64,000 nt of DNA, taken from the NCBI GenBank assembly GCA_029260015.1, contig JAJDEB010000036.1:186001-250000 (forward strand), given 5' to 3'. Source of the DNA: Phycisphaerae bacterium. Its GTDB lineage: Bacteria; Planctomycetota; Phycisphaerae; UBA1845. The notes below the pieces were generated by a model. That model saw only the letters and a list, made by a program, of their open reading frames with translations, searched no databases and was not told the origin of the DNA. Shown here in pieces: positions 42,998-51,909 of this stretch. The translations under genes and the position numbers were made by a program. The stretch's first letter is position 1. Each line of letters opens with the position of its first letter.

Positions 42998-44273
42998 TCA
43001 CGCCTGGTCATTTCTAATCGCTTTTGTGCTGATGTTGATGCTGATGTTTACGGCGACGCTCAGCCTTGCGCTGCGGTTGTCGTCTCGCGTACGGATGCGC
43101 GAATCTCTCGAACGCAGAGGCAAAGGGCACTTGATGGAGCAACTTGTAGACCTGCGCAGCGAGTTGGCCCACTCGGTGGCAGCCGTCCGAACCGGTTGCA
43201 CGCTCGCGTTGGCCCTGGTGATTCTCCGCTTCTTCAAAACGTCATTCATTGATGACACATATTGGCACTACTTGCTGGCATTTGCATGCTCGTTTGCGAC
43301 AGTCATTGTTTTCGGCGTGGCGATACCGTCAGCGTGGTCGAAGTATGCCGGGGAATCGGTGCTGGCTGTGCTTCTTCCATTGCTTCTGATCCTGCGTCCG
43401 GTGTTTTTTCCCATCATCGCGGCTTTGCGGGTGGTGGACGGACTGGTCAGGCGACTGGCTGGCGTTCCGGAAGACAGCATGGAAGAAGAGACATTGCGTC
43501 ACGAACGCGAGCTGTTGGCCGCCGTCAGTGAGGGCGAGAAACTTGGCGCGGTAGACGAAGAAGAAAAAGAAATGATCGAATCGGTCATCGATCTGAGCGA
43601 TGCCAGTGTCGCGTCGATCATGACGCCAAGAACCGAAATATCAGCCGTCGAGAAAAACGCCACATTCGCCGAAATCAAAGACCTCATCCAAACCATCGGG
43701 CACTCGCGCATTCCTGTTTTTGAAGAAACCATCGACAACGTCTTAGGCATCGTATATGCCAAAGACCTGCTGCAAATTCATCCCGACGACAAATGGGTCC
43801 TCAAAGAGGTCATGCGCCCCGCGCCGTTTATTCCGGAAACCAAGAATGTTCGCGAATTGCTTCACGAATTTCAAACGCAGAAGGTTCATATGGCCATCGT
43901 GCTCGACGAGTACGGTGGGACTGCCGGTCTGGTCACCATCGAAGATATCTTAGAAGAACTCGTGGGCGAAATCGTAGACGAGTACGATCAGGATGAACCC
44001 GAGCCACTGACGCGTATCGACGACGACACGATGGAAATCGACGCCAAAGTCCGCATCGACGAAATCAACGAAGAACTCAACATCGAATTGCCCGAGTCAG
44101 AAAGCTACGACACCATCGGCGGATTCGTGTTCAGCACCATGGGCCGCATCCCCGAATCAGGCGATTCATGCCAGCACGAAAACGTCAACATCCGAATCGT
44201 CCACGCCGAACCAAGACGAATCAAACGCCTCCGCGTTCACGTTAACCGCAACGGTGACGACGCGGCTCATTAG
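42990..44273 (+). CDS. corC: CNNM/CorC-type hemolysin-family membrane protein
   Basis: 427 aa from the TTG at 42990, which overlaps the upstream stop by 8 nt (TTGAGTAA). N-terminal DUF21-like membrane part (about 10-135) with four hydrophobic helices, a CBS pair (SIMTPRTEISAVEKNATFAE, HSRIPVFEETIDNVLGIVYAKDLL, then MRPAPFIPETKNVRELL), VLDEYGGTAGLVTIEDILEELVGEI and a C-terminal CorC_HlyC domain. The family handles Mg2+/Co2+ extrusion or membrane repair. Last gene of the phoH-pgpH-ybeY block; a paired palindrome follows. Confidence 0.9.
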   Translation: MSNHAWSFLIAFVLMLMLMFTATLSLALRLSSRVRMRESLERRGKGHLMEQLVDLRSELAHSVAAVRTGCTLALALVILRFFKTSFIDDTYWHYLLAFACSFATVIVFGVAIPSAWSKYAGESVLAVLLPLLLILRPVFFPIIAALRVVDGLVRRLAGVPEDSMEEETLRHERELLAAVSEGEKLGAVDEEEKEMIESVIDLSDASVASIMTPRTEISAVEKNATFAEIKDLIQTIGHSRIPVFEETIDNVLGIVYAKDLLQIHPDDKWVLKEVMRPAPFIPETKNVRELLHEFQTQKVHMAIVLDEYGGTAGLVTIEDILEELVGEIVDEYDQDEPEPLTRIDDDTMEIDAKVRIDEINEELNIELPESESYDTIGGFVFSTMGRIPESGDSCQHENVNIRIVHAEPRRIKRLRVHVNRNGDDAAH

Positions 44274-44303
44274 TCATTCATCGACACGTTCGGGATTCGG
44301 AAT

Positions 44304-44377
44304 GTGCCATTGCTCTGTGAGCAGTGCGAGGCGACGTGGACGATTTGAAAACTGCCCTGCTCATAGAGCAGTGGCAC
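44304..44377. repeat. Paired inverted palindromes, family D, copy 2
   Basis: 44304-44327 and 44354-44377 are imperfect reverse complements with CTCTGTGAG / CTCATAGAG cores, as at 12135-12229. Between convergent corC and the lipoprotein gene. Probably a bidirectional terminator or BIME-like element. Confidence 0.8.
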
Positions 44378-44427
44378 ATCGTAACATTGAACCAAATTCA
44401 ATTCGCCACATGGACGTGATGAATACG

Positions 44428-45909
44428 CTACTGCGAAACGGAAAGCTCAAAATCGAGTTGGGCGGCGTCTTCTTCGATCAGGGTTACTGATTGGGTTAGC
44501 GGTTCGTAGCCCTCGCGGGTTACTTCCACGATCGCGAGGCCTGCTGGAACATTGTCCAAGACGTACTCGCCGTTTGCATCGGTGACGTCAGAAGTGCTTC
44601 CACCCGAAACGACCGTTGCGCCTTCGATTGGATCGCCAGTGGCTGCGTCGATCACCTGTCCGACGACTTCACCGGTTTGCAGCACGCTGTATGGATTGAT
44701 GAGAAGCTTCACGAAATCCACCGCATAACCATCGCCCGCACCAGTGGTCAAGTCGTCGATCTTGAGTTCCAGGCGGCCGGATGAGACTTCCGGCATGAAT
44801 TCGTCGGGCACGTCGATGCTAATGAGTTGGCCGACCGGGCCGTCTTGATCCAGCACGTTGAGGCGCGATTCCATGAAACGCGCTCGCAGCCCATTGATCG
44901 TGATCTTGTAATCCGCACCCCAGCGCGGCGCTTGAAGGTCATCGATAAAGATCTGAATGATCGCGCCGGCCAATGCGCGACCCTCGAGGCCGTACTCTAG
45001 CGTAATTGGCCGGACGGCATTCTCGGGGCGCGACGTGTCACGCGTGTAACCATCGGTCTCTTCGGCTGCACGATCGCCGTAACTGGTCACAACCATGATG
45101 CGATCGGTCCCGTCCGGGTCTTGTGGATCAAGCGCCCACGGGAAATCGTGCGGTGGCGTGATGTTGCCTGAAAACGGATCGAAGTAGTCCTCAAATCCGT
45201 TGTTCAAATTGTCGATGTCGCCGACACGAACCATCAACTCAGCTTCGGAAGTGTCTTGAAGAACGACGTACTTGGCTGAATAGTTGCCGTTTTCCGGCGT
45301 GACCACGGGTTCCTTTGCAGGTTCATCGAAGGGATCGCCACCGGTCGGCCCCCCACCAATGCCTCCGCCCCCGAATCCGCCGCCCAACCCTCCACCGCTG
45401 TCGCCTTCCGTCTCACCGGTATCGGTCGGTTCGGTCTCGTCGTCTATAACATCCTCGTCGGAATCGACCGAATCATTATCAGTCGCGTCATCACCGTTGG
45501 CATCGCTCGTTGAATCATCAACGCCATCGGGCGAATCAACTGGCTCGTCATCTTCTGCTGCGTCGGAATCAATCGCACTGCTCGCGGAATCCCCGTCATC
45601 ATCGTCGACGCCCGAATCGTGAGTGACGCGAATCCCGCAATCGCCGCAATCCGTCCCAATGTTGCACGAGCGCGAAAACGAGTTCGGACCGCCATCGTCA
45701 CAAATACCATCGTTGGCAAATTCGCAGGTGTTGGTGCAGCTTCCGAGTGATTCAAATGCCTCCCCGTTCTCTGCTAGATGTGGTGAACCGGTCTGGCAAC
45801 CGACAAGCAACACCGCTGCAAGACACAATGCGGCGCACATGCTGAGTGCACCTGACAACAAACGTCGTCGACATCGATCCACTCTTGTATGCAGGTTTTG
45901 AGTGCTCAT
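44428..45909 (-). CDS. Large lipoprotein with Cys-rich LNR-like motif, acidic linker and carboxypeptidase-regulatory-like domain
   Basis: 493 aa from the ATG at 45909. Basic n-region, hydrophobic core and lipobox LLVGC. Next a Cys-rich segment (CTNTCEFANDGICDDGG, CNIGTDCGDCG) resembling the Notch-LNR-like motifs common in planctomycete and myxobacterial surface proteins. Then a 90-residue Asp/Ser/Glu-rich region and a Gly run (GGGLGGGFGGGGIGG). Then a beta-rich central domain, and at about 405-490 a CarboxypepD_reg-like fold (GEVVGQVIDAATGDPIEGAT, YVLDNVPAGLAIVEVTREGY). Outer-membrane anchored and exposed; function unknown. Confidence 0.85.
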   Translation of the reverse strand: MSTQNLHTRVDRCRRRLLSGALSMCAALCLAAVLLVGCQTGSPHLAENGEAFESLGSCTNTCEFANDGICDDGGPNSFSRSCNIGTDCGDCGIRVTHDSGVDDDDGDSASSAIDSDAAEDDEPVDSPDGVDDSTSDANGDDATDNDSVDSDEDVIDDETEPTDTGETEGDSGGGLGGGFGGGGIGGGPTGGDPFDEPAKEPVVTPENGNYSAKYVVLQDTSEAELMVRVGDIDNLNNGFEDYFDPFSGNITPPHDFPWALDPQDPDGTDRIMVVTSYGDRAAEETDGYTRDTSRPENAVRPITLEYGLEGRALAGAIIQIFIDDLQAPRWGADYKITINGLRARFMESRLNVLDQDGPVGQLISIDVPDEFMPEVSSGRLELKIDDLTTGAGDGYAVDFVKLLINPYSVLQTGEVVGQVIDAATGDPIEGATVVSGGSTSDVTDANGEYVLDNVPAGLAIVEVTREGYEPLTQSVTLIEEDAAQLDFELSVSQ

Positions 45910-46108
45910 TAGATTCTCTCTCACTTTGCACCTCGGGTCCTTCCGCGGTGCGCCTCCTCATGGCCCCGTGACACTACGCCCACGATTGCGCAGCTAAGAT
46001 CGCAGCCGATCGCGTACATTCGATGCTAGGCGGTGAACATCGCGCCAAACAAATTTGCAAAGAGGATTTAAGGGTGAGGAGCGTTCGAGGGATTAAGTAT
46101 TCGGACGC

Positions 46109-46702
46109 TTAGGCGGTGCTGCGGGCGCGCTCGAAGGCGGTGATCTTGTCCTGGTGAGTCAGCGTGAGTCCGATAGGATCCAAACCGGAAAGCAGGCAGT
46201 GCCACTTATTGGCATCTACGTCAAACGGGATAGTCGACCCGTCGGGTTGCGTGATCTTCTGTGTTTCCAAGTCAACGGTGAGCTGAAAACCCTCGTTTTC
46301 CCGCACCAATTTGAACAATTGGTTCACCTGGTTATCGGGCAGAACAATCGGAAGCATACCGTTGTTGAAGCAGTTGTTGAAGAAGATGTCGGCGAAGCTG
46401 GGGGCGATGATGCATTTGAAACCAAAGTCGAGCAGCGACCACGGAGCGTGTTCGCGCGATGAACCACACCCGAAGTTTTCCTTCGACAAGAGAATACTCG
46501 CACCGGCATAGCGCGGTTGATTCATTTCAAACGATGCGTTGTCGCTACCGTCATCGTTGAAGCGCCAATCATAGAACAAGTATTGGCCATACCCGGTGCG
46601 CTCGATGCGCTTGAGGAATTGCTTCGGAATGATTTGATCGGTATCGACATTGAGCGCTTCGAGTGGCGCGACGATGCCGGTAAGTTTCGTAAACGGTTCC
46701 AT
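46109..46702 (-). CDS. leuD: 3-isopropylmalate dehydratase small subunit
   Basis: 197 aa from the ATG at 46702 ([18 protein letters not shown]). Typical aconitase swivel domain: [38 protein letters not shown] and [18 protein letters not shown]. Pairs with LeuC to isomerise isopropylmalate in leucine synthesis. Separated from leuC by a 105-bp gap largely filled by family C palindromes. Confidence 0.96.
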   Translation of the reverse strand: MEPFTKLTGIVAPLEALNVDTDQIIPKQFLKRIERTGYGQYLFYDWRFNDDGSDNASFEMNQPRYAGASILLSKENFGCGSSREHAPWSLLDFGFKCIIAPSFADIFFNNCFNNGMLPIVLPDNQVNQLFKLVRENEGFQLTVDLETQKITQPDGSTIPFDVDANKWHCLLSGLDPIGLTLTHQDKITAFERARSTA

Positions 46703-46739
46703 CTTGGATTCTTTCTGATCTAATCCATGCGACTTGCGC

Positions 46740-46804
46740 GTAGGTCGGGTCATCGACCCGACGCGGATCGCCGGCACACTTGTCGGGTCGATGACCCGAC
46801 CTAC
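46740..46804. repeat. Paired inverted palindromes, family C, copy 1 (between leuC and leuD)
   Basis: 46740-46762 and 46782-46804 are exact reverse complements, each with core GTCGGGTCATCGACCCGAC. The pair ends 4 bp before the leuC stop. In the leuCD message it would form two stable hairpins upstream of leuD. Confidence 0.9.
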
Positions 46805-46807
46805 CGA

Positions 46808-48223
46808 TTATGCGTCTAAATAATCCCAGTTGCGAACATCCATAAAATGCCCTTTGATCGCTGCGGCCATCGCCATCGCCGGGCTGACTAGGTGCGTCCG
46901 GCTGCCCTTGCCCTGACGGCCTTCAAAGTTTCGATTCGAGGTCGATGCACAGCGATCGCCCGGTTTCAACACGTCATCATTCATCGCAAGGCACATCGAG
47001 CACCCAGCCTCCCGCCATTCAAAACCAGCTTCGACGAATACCTTGTCGAGTCCTTCGGATTCGGCTTGCTCTTTGACCTGAACGGAACCCGGTACGATGA
47101 GCGCCTGATCGATTCCGCTGTGGAGTTTGTGGCCTTTGACGACTCGAGCAGCCCCTCGTAAATCTTCGATTCGCCCATTCGTACATGAACCGAAGAATAT
47201 TTTGTTTGGCCGGATTTCTGAAATCGGCAGGCCTTCTCCCAGGTCCATGTATTCCAGCGCTTTGCTCGTAGCCAACCGAGTGTTGGCGTCGCTGATCTCA
47301 CTGAGGCGCGGCGTGTGTCCAGAGATTCCCGTCACCATGCCCGGTGACGTCCCCCAAGTGACCTGCGGTTCGATCGTGGCTGCATCGAGAGTCACCGTCT
47401 CGTCGTAAGAGCAGCCGGCATCAGAAGCGTATTCGCGCCAGTTCTGTGCAAGTTCTTCAAACGCAGCGCCATCGGGCAGAAACTCGCGACCTTGCAAATA
47501 CGCAACCGTCGTTTCATCCGGTGAAATCAAACCGGCACGCGCACCGCCCTCGATGCTCATGTTGCAAACCGTCATCCGCCCTTCCATGCTCATGTTACGA
47601 ATGACCGATCCGGTGTATTCAATGACATAGCCTGTCCCGCCAGCCGTCCCGATCTTTCCGATGATCGCGAGGATGACGTCCTTCGGTGTCACGCCGACGG
47701 GTGGTGTCCCCTCGACTTTGATCTGCATGGTCTTGGCGGTATTTTGCCGAAGCGTTTGCGTGGCGAGCACATGTTCGACTTCGCTCGTACCGATGCCAAA
47801 CGCCAGCGCGCCGAACGCCCCATGCGTAGACGTATGCGAGTCGCCGCAGACGATGGTCATGCCCGGCTGGGTTAAGCCGAGTTCCGGTCCGATGACGTGT
47901 ACGATGCCGTTGCGCCGATTCTGCATGTCAAAGAGCGTCACGCCGAACGCGTCACAATTCTCGGAAAGTACGTCGACCTGTTTCTTCGACATCGGGTCTG
48001 CGATCGCCACCAAGCGGCTGGTCGTGGGGATGTTGTGGTCCATCGTCGCAAAGGTTAGGTCGGGTCGGCGCACCCGGCGCCCGGCCAACCGCAACCCCTC
48101 AAACGCCTGGGGCGACGTGACCTCATGCACAAAATGGCGATCGATATAGAGAATCGTCTCGTCGCCACCTTCGGAATGCACAACATGCGATTCCCAGATT
48201 TTCTCGTAAATGTTCTTGGGCAT
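46808..48223 (-). CDS. leuC: 3-isopropylmalate dehydratase large subunit
   Basis: 471 aa from the ATG at 48223 (CAGGA just upstream; the frame runs on to 48295 without family sequence). Aconitase-family Fe-S enzyme: [72 protein letters not shown] and CSMCLAMN, holding the three cluster Cys. Leucine biosynthesis, with leuD downstream. Divergent from the phosphatase gene; no leader peptide or T-box found. Confidence 0.96.
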   Translation of the reverse strand: MPKNIYEKIWESHVVHSEGGDETILYIDRHFVHEVTSPQAFEGLRLAGRRVRRPDLTFATMDHNIPTTSRLVAIADPMSKKQVDVLSENCDAFGVTLFDMQNRRNGIVHVIGPELGLTQPGMTIVCGDSHTSTHGAFGALAFGIGTSEVEHVLATQTLRQNTAKTMQIKVEGTPPVGVTPKDVILAIIGKIGTAGGTGYVIEYTGSVIRNMSMEGRMTVCNMSIEGGARAGLISPDETTVAYLQGREFLPDGAAFEELAQNWREYASDAGCSYDETVTLDAATIEPQVTWGTSPGMVTGISGHTPRLSEISDANTRLATSKALEYMDLGEGLPISEIRPNKIFFGSCTNGRIEDLRGAARVVKGHKLHSGIDQALIVPGSVQVKEQAESEGLDKVFVEAGFEWREAGCSMCLAMNDDVLKPGDRCASTSNRNFEGRQGKGSRTHLVSPAMAMAAAIKGHFMDVRNWDYLDA

Positions 48224-48457
48224 ATTTCCTGCAACCATCGATGCGTCAAAAAACTGCCCGGACCGCGTTGATGCCGGACGCCTGTTGCCAAACAACCAAC
48301 GGACACTTTAGTCTAGCCCATTCACGTTTCAAGGTCCGGGTTTATTTGCCGCCAGCCGCTTGGATTCGATTCAAGAAACGGAATATGTAGAATGATATGC
48401 ACGAATAGCAGAATTGCGGCAATGAGAATGACTACCCGGCAGGAGCATCGAATCACG

Positions 48458-49003
48458 ATGAAGCATCCGAATGTTCTTATTCTCGGATACTCCGAAGCGG
48501 GAATGCTTCTACGCAAACCCGGCGAATCAGACGTAAGGGCGATCATTTCGATTCATGGCCAGCGGGAGTACGCCGTCGAGTGCGACAACATTCCTCATCA
48601 ACTCGTCCTGCAATTTAACGACACCGAAGCACCACGAGATGACGACCCGATTCAGGCGGCGCGAATCCAATATCGTCAGAGGGAAGCAATGAATTCTGAC
48701 GCTGCATTGACGCCACCGACAATGGATCACGCCAGGTCGATCATCGATTTCGCCAGCTCAATTGCAGATATCAAAGGAACGCTACTCTGCCAGTGCCAAG
48801 GAGGGATAAGCCGATCTTCGGCGGCGACTCTTTTGTGCCTGGCTGCGTGGACTGGCGAGGGCAACGAGGCGTATTGCGTTGAACGCGTTCTCGCCGTTCG
48901 CCCCAGTGCAGTCCCGCACCGCGACCTCGTTGCTTTTGGCGATGAACTTCTTAAGCGCAAGGGGAATTTGGTTGCGGCACTGCAACACAAGAGGCCATAC
49001 TGA
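48458..49003 (+). CDS. Dual-specificity / tyrosine phosphatase-like protein
   Basis: 181 aa from the ATG at 48458 (AGGAG about 13 nt upstream). The P-loop is CQCQGGISRSSAAT, i.e. CxxGxSRS with the catalytic Cys and Arg, preceded by AIISIHGQREYAV and a helical segment with DHARSIIDFASSI. The fold resembles small bacterial DSP/tyrosine phosphatases. No signal peptide, so cytosolic. Divergent from leuC and followed by two membrane-protein genes on the same strand. Substrate unknown. Confidence 0.8.
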   Translation: MKHPNVLILGYSEAGMLLRKPGESDVRAIISIHGQREYAVECDNIPHQLVLQFNDTEAPRDDDPIQAARIQYRQREAMNSDAALTPPTMDHARSIIDFASSIADIKGTLLCQCQGGISRSSAATLLCLAAWTGEGNEAYCVERVLAVRPSAVPHRDLVAFGDELLKRKGNLVAALQHKRPY

Positions 49004-49042
49004 TGACGGTGCGATTTGGATCCTGGAATCAGGGGTAGTCTG

Positions 49043-49405
49043 ATGCTTACATTTGCCACATGCAATTGGGGCCCCGAATGGCAATGGTTCGTTGTCATCG
49101 GCGCCGTTTATGGATCGCCGTTTATTGTTTCGATTCTGGGATTTCTTTGTATTCGAAGGTTTGGTTCGGAGCTTGCATTCTTAATCGGCTTGGCAACGTT
49201 TGTGTTTGGAGCGTTTCTACTTTGCAATGAACTGTTCGATTGGAACCAATTCGGCTTACGGTCGAGTTACCACAACAATGCGGTCATTTACAACTTGTAC
49301 GGAGGTGGTCTGCTGCTTCTAGGTGGGTGGGAAATGTGGCGCGTGATTCTCTATCGAATGCGAACAGCGATTGATCATGAAGTTGCGAACGAGACGACAG
49401 AATAA
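49043..49405 (+). CDS. Membrane protein, paralogue of the next gene
   Basis: 120 aa from the ATG at 49043 (AGGGG upstream). Starts MLTFATCNWGPEWQWFVVIG and has three to four transmembrane helices; the second (FIVSILGFLCIRRFGSELAFLIGLAT) and the CNW N-terminus match those of the next gene. I do not recognise the family. Confidence 0.75.
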   Translation: MLTFATCNWGPEWQWFVVIGAVYGSPFIVSILGFLCIRRFGSELAFLIGLATFVFGAFLLCNELFDWNQFGLRSSYHNNAVIYNLYGGGLLLLGGWEMWRVILYRMRTAIDHEVANETTE

Positions 49406-49503
49406 ACCGCCCATTCCAGTTAGGCAGATTCGAATTTCTGACAGGATTGCCATGTGCCAAACGGATAACGAGTTTATGCCCAATCTACGTTGATACTGAC
49501 TAC

Positions 49504-49890
49504 ATGAATCATCAGCACATTATCGATATGTCTCAACTAGCGACTTGCAATTGGAGCCTGTCCGGGCCGGTCGTACTGATTTTCTATGCGCTTTATGCTG
49601 CGCCTCTGCTGATTTCATTTGTGGGGTACTTGGTCTTTCGTAAGCGTAGCCCTGAGATGACATTTCTACTTGGGTTGGGCACATCGGGAATCGGATTGCT
49701 TTTGGTGGTTATTCTGGTGCGGGGTTTTATGGTCGGTGGGCTGAGATTGGGTTACTCAACCGGCGGAATGTTTTTCTTGCTCTATTGCATATTTTCTCTA
49801 GGGCTTGGCACTACGGAATTACGGGCGGCAGTACGAGGATGGAGAGATCCGAATATCGATGGTCCTGAATCTCAAGACTCGTCGAGCTAG
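49504..49890 (+). CDS. Membrane protein, paralogue of the preceding gene
   Basis: 128 aa if begun at the ATG at 49504, or 120 aa from the ATG at 49528 (MSQLATCNWSLSG). Four hydrophobic segments; LISFVGYLVFRKRSPEMTFLLGLGT parallels the preceding protein. No strong ribosome site. The pair is probably a tandem duplication. C-terminus Ser/Asp-rich. Confidence 0.7.
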   Translation: MNHQHIIDMSQLATCNWSLSGPVVLIFYALYAAPLLISFVGYLVFRKRSPEMTFLLGLGTSGIGLLLVVILVRGFMVGGLRLGYSTGGMFFLLYCIFSLGLGTTELRAAVRGWRDPNIDGPESQDSSS

Positions 49891-49933
49891 CCGATTCGTA
49901 TGTCCGGTCTTTAGTGCGACACCAGTTTTGAAG

Positions 49934-49999
49934 GTAGGGTCATCGTCCCGACTAGTTTCCCGAATGACGTACAGCTGGCGGGTCGATGACCCGCCCTAC
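49934..49999. repeat. Paired inverted palindromes, family C, copy 2 (left arm degenerate)
   Basis: 49977-49999 is a good copy with core GCGGGTCGATGACCCGC; 49934-49952 is a decayed copy (GTAGGGTCATCGTCCCGAC). Between convergent membrane-protein and YdjG-like genes. Confidence 0.75.
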
Positions 50000-50009
50000 A
50001 ATATTGAAT

Positions 50010-51164
50010 CTAGCGTGATGCCAGAAATGCAAACCCACCCGCCACCGCCAATCCCGTCATGATTGCCAGCGTGATCTTCACCCAACTATAGGGCCGGTCG
50101 CCTTGCACTTCTGCTGTCGTGGCGTTGACTACTACTTGGTAGACCTTTTCGGTGTAGCGGTAGCCCATCATCCAGATGGGTAGTAGCAGGTGCTTGTAGG
50201 TGATGGCGTTGTATTGGGTGTCGATGTTGTGGATGCGTTGGGTGTCGCCGCCGATGTGGGAGCGGACGTCGGCTTCTAAGGCCTCGTCGAAGCGCAGCTT
50301 GGCAATCCCGAAACCAGCTTCCAGTTCGACGTCGTAGGTGCGGGCGAGGAACCCGGCGAGCATTTCCTGATTGAACGGGCGACAATCGCGGAGCGGCCAG
50401 GGTTGTAGGGCGTCGAGGCGTTTAACCGGGACGCCTTGGGCAGCAACGATTAGCTCGTCGTCGAAGAAACGTTGAAACGTACCGGCGGCTGGCGACCAGC
50501 GGGTCTTGCGAACGCGGCGTTTGTTCTTGCCCGACCCAGTCGTGACATAGTAGTAGTCGCCCCGCTGGCCGTCGTAATGCGTGGTGGTCATGGTGTCGAT
50601 GGTCCAGTACGGCGTATACAATCCCGAGAATTTCCCCGCGACGCCTTCCTTCTTGAATCGATTCGGAGCGAACCAGCGCGAGTTGACCCAATCGACCAGC
50701 GCCTGGTGGGCTTTCTTGCGATCGACCAGAAACGCCAGCACGCCATCGACCGGTACGCGATTTTCGGCATCGTGAACATCTTCCAACTGAAGGGCGACCC
50801 CGCAATATGCGCACGCGCTGCTCGTCAGCGTCCCGCGAAATTGAACCTTGGCTCCGCATGTTGAGCACGGCACTTCGCTGAGGCCACTGGTTTGATTGGA
50901 TTTTTCGCTGCGCCAGGTCGCGATCTGTTCGAGGGTGGCCACATAGTCCTGCTCGTCGACGGTGAGATTCGGATCGAATTCAAGCTGCTTGATGAAACCG
51001 CAATAGGGGCATTTCAAACTTTGCGCGCCGATGCTGAATTGCAAATCGGCACCACAGCCCTCGCATGGAAACATGTGCCCCGTACCCACAGTTGGGGATT
51101 GGGCATCATCGCTTAACGCATCTTGCGAAGGTTCATCAGACATGCTTTGTCGGGTATCGCTCAT
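50010..51164 (-). CDS. YdjG-like zinc-ribbon membrane protein
   Basis: 384 aa. Two N-terminal zinc ribbons: CEGCGADLQF..LKCPYCGF and CSTCGAKVQF..SACAYCGV. Then a central domain (AFLVDRKKAHQALVDWVNSRWFAPN, GLYTPYWTIDTMTTTHYDGQRGDYYYV) and a C-terminal helix (ITLAIMTGLAVAGGFAFLA) that anchors it to the membrane. These features match the TFIIB-zinc-ribbon proteins of the YdjG type, in databases often mislabelled primosomal-protein-N'-like. Third gene of a zf-TFIIB/SPFH cluster. Confidence 0.8.
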   Translation of the reverse strand: MSDTRQSMSDEPSQDALSDDAQSPTVGTGHMFPCEGCGADLQFSIGAQSLKCPYCGFIKQLEFDPNLTVDEQDYVATLEQIATWRSEKSNQTSGLSEVPCSTCGAKVQFRGTLTSSACAYCGVALQLEDVHDAENRVPVDGVLAFLVDRKKAHQALVDWVNSRWFAPNRFKKEGVAGKFSGLYTPYWTIDTMTTTHYDGQRGDYYYVTTGSGKNKRRVRKTRWSPAAGTFQRFFDDELIVAAQGVPVKRLDALQPWPLRDCRPFNQEMLAGFLARTYDVELEAGFGIAKLRFDEALEADVRSHIGGDTQRIHNIDTQYNAITYKHLLLPIWMMGYRYTEKVYQVVVNATTAEVQGDRPYSWVKITLAIMTGLAVAGGFAFLASR

Positions 51165-51181
51165 GCGGTTCGATCTATTGG

Positions 51182-51853
51182 TTAGAACAATATGTCAGCG
51201 ATGGATCGGACGGCTCGAAACAAATCGGTCGCGTCGATGATTTGTCCGGCGCGGTATTCGCGTGTAAAACTCGGAAAGTCGTCAATCGGTCCAGCGAGTT
51301 TGGGTTTGTTCTGTTCGGCTTCGCGGGCCTTTCGCTCCTGCTCGTGAATCTGCCCACCGGCTTTCGTCCACTTGAGCAGCATGTGCAGTTCGCGACCGTC
51401 GAGCCAAACGCCGTGGTCGCGACATTGATCGACGATGACGCCGGACCGGGAACCATAAGCCTTACGGTTCATGAACTTTTTGCAATCCGGGCATTTGAGG
51501 TAGGTCACATTCTTGACCTGTTCAATGCCCTCTTCTTCAACGAGTGCTGCCAACCGCGGATAGTCAACCTCGCAAACCTTGGACACCGATTCATCGAGCA
51601 CCGATTCCAACTCACCGGGGTCAAAGAAAATACCATGACACGTCAGGCAACGATCCACACCGAACCCGCCGCCCACATCCAAATGCACGATGTGAAGCAC
51701 TTCGGCGCATCGCGGACAATCGCGCGAACCGGTCTCCTGATTGCCATCGACGCGGCGGGCGACGTTGAGCAGATCGACATCGTTGAGCGTCTTGCAGAAT
51801 TTGCATCGGTTTGACTTGGGTGGCAGAGGCGCGCCGCAATTTGTGCAGTTCAT
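51182..51853 (-). CDS. Protein with two zf-TFIIB domains
   Basis: 223 aa. A start zinc ribbon (CTNCGAPLPPKSNRCKFC) and two zf-TFIIB modules: CPRCAEVLHIVHLDVGGGFG..DRCLTCHGIFFDPGEL and CPDCKKFMNRKAYG..DQCRDHGVWLDGREL. Middle gene of the cluster, 56 bp after the SPFH gene and 17 bp before the YdjG-like gene. Function unknown; likely a protein-protein or membrane-stress role together with its neighbours. Confidence 0.82.
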   Translation of the reverse strand: MNCTNCGAPLPPKSNRCKFCKTLNDVDLLNVARRVDGNQETGSRDCPRCAEVLHIVHLDVGGGFGVDRCLTCHGIFFDPGELESVLDESVSKVCEVDYPRLAALVEEEGIEQVKNVTYLKCPDCKKFMNRKAYGSRSGVIVDQCRDHGVWLDGRELHMLLKWTKAGGQIHEQERKAREAEQNKPKLAGPIDDFPSFTREYRAGQIIDATDLFRAVRSIADILF

Positions 51854-51909
51854 GGCCGGACCTGAATCAAAATGCGTTGGTTCGTTTGCAGTAACCTACT
51901 CGATGACTT

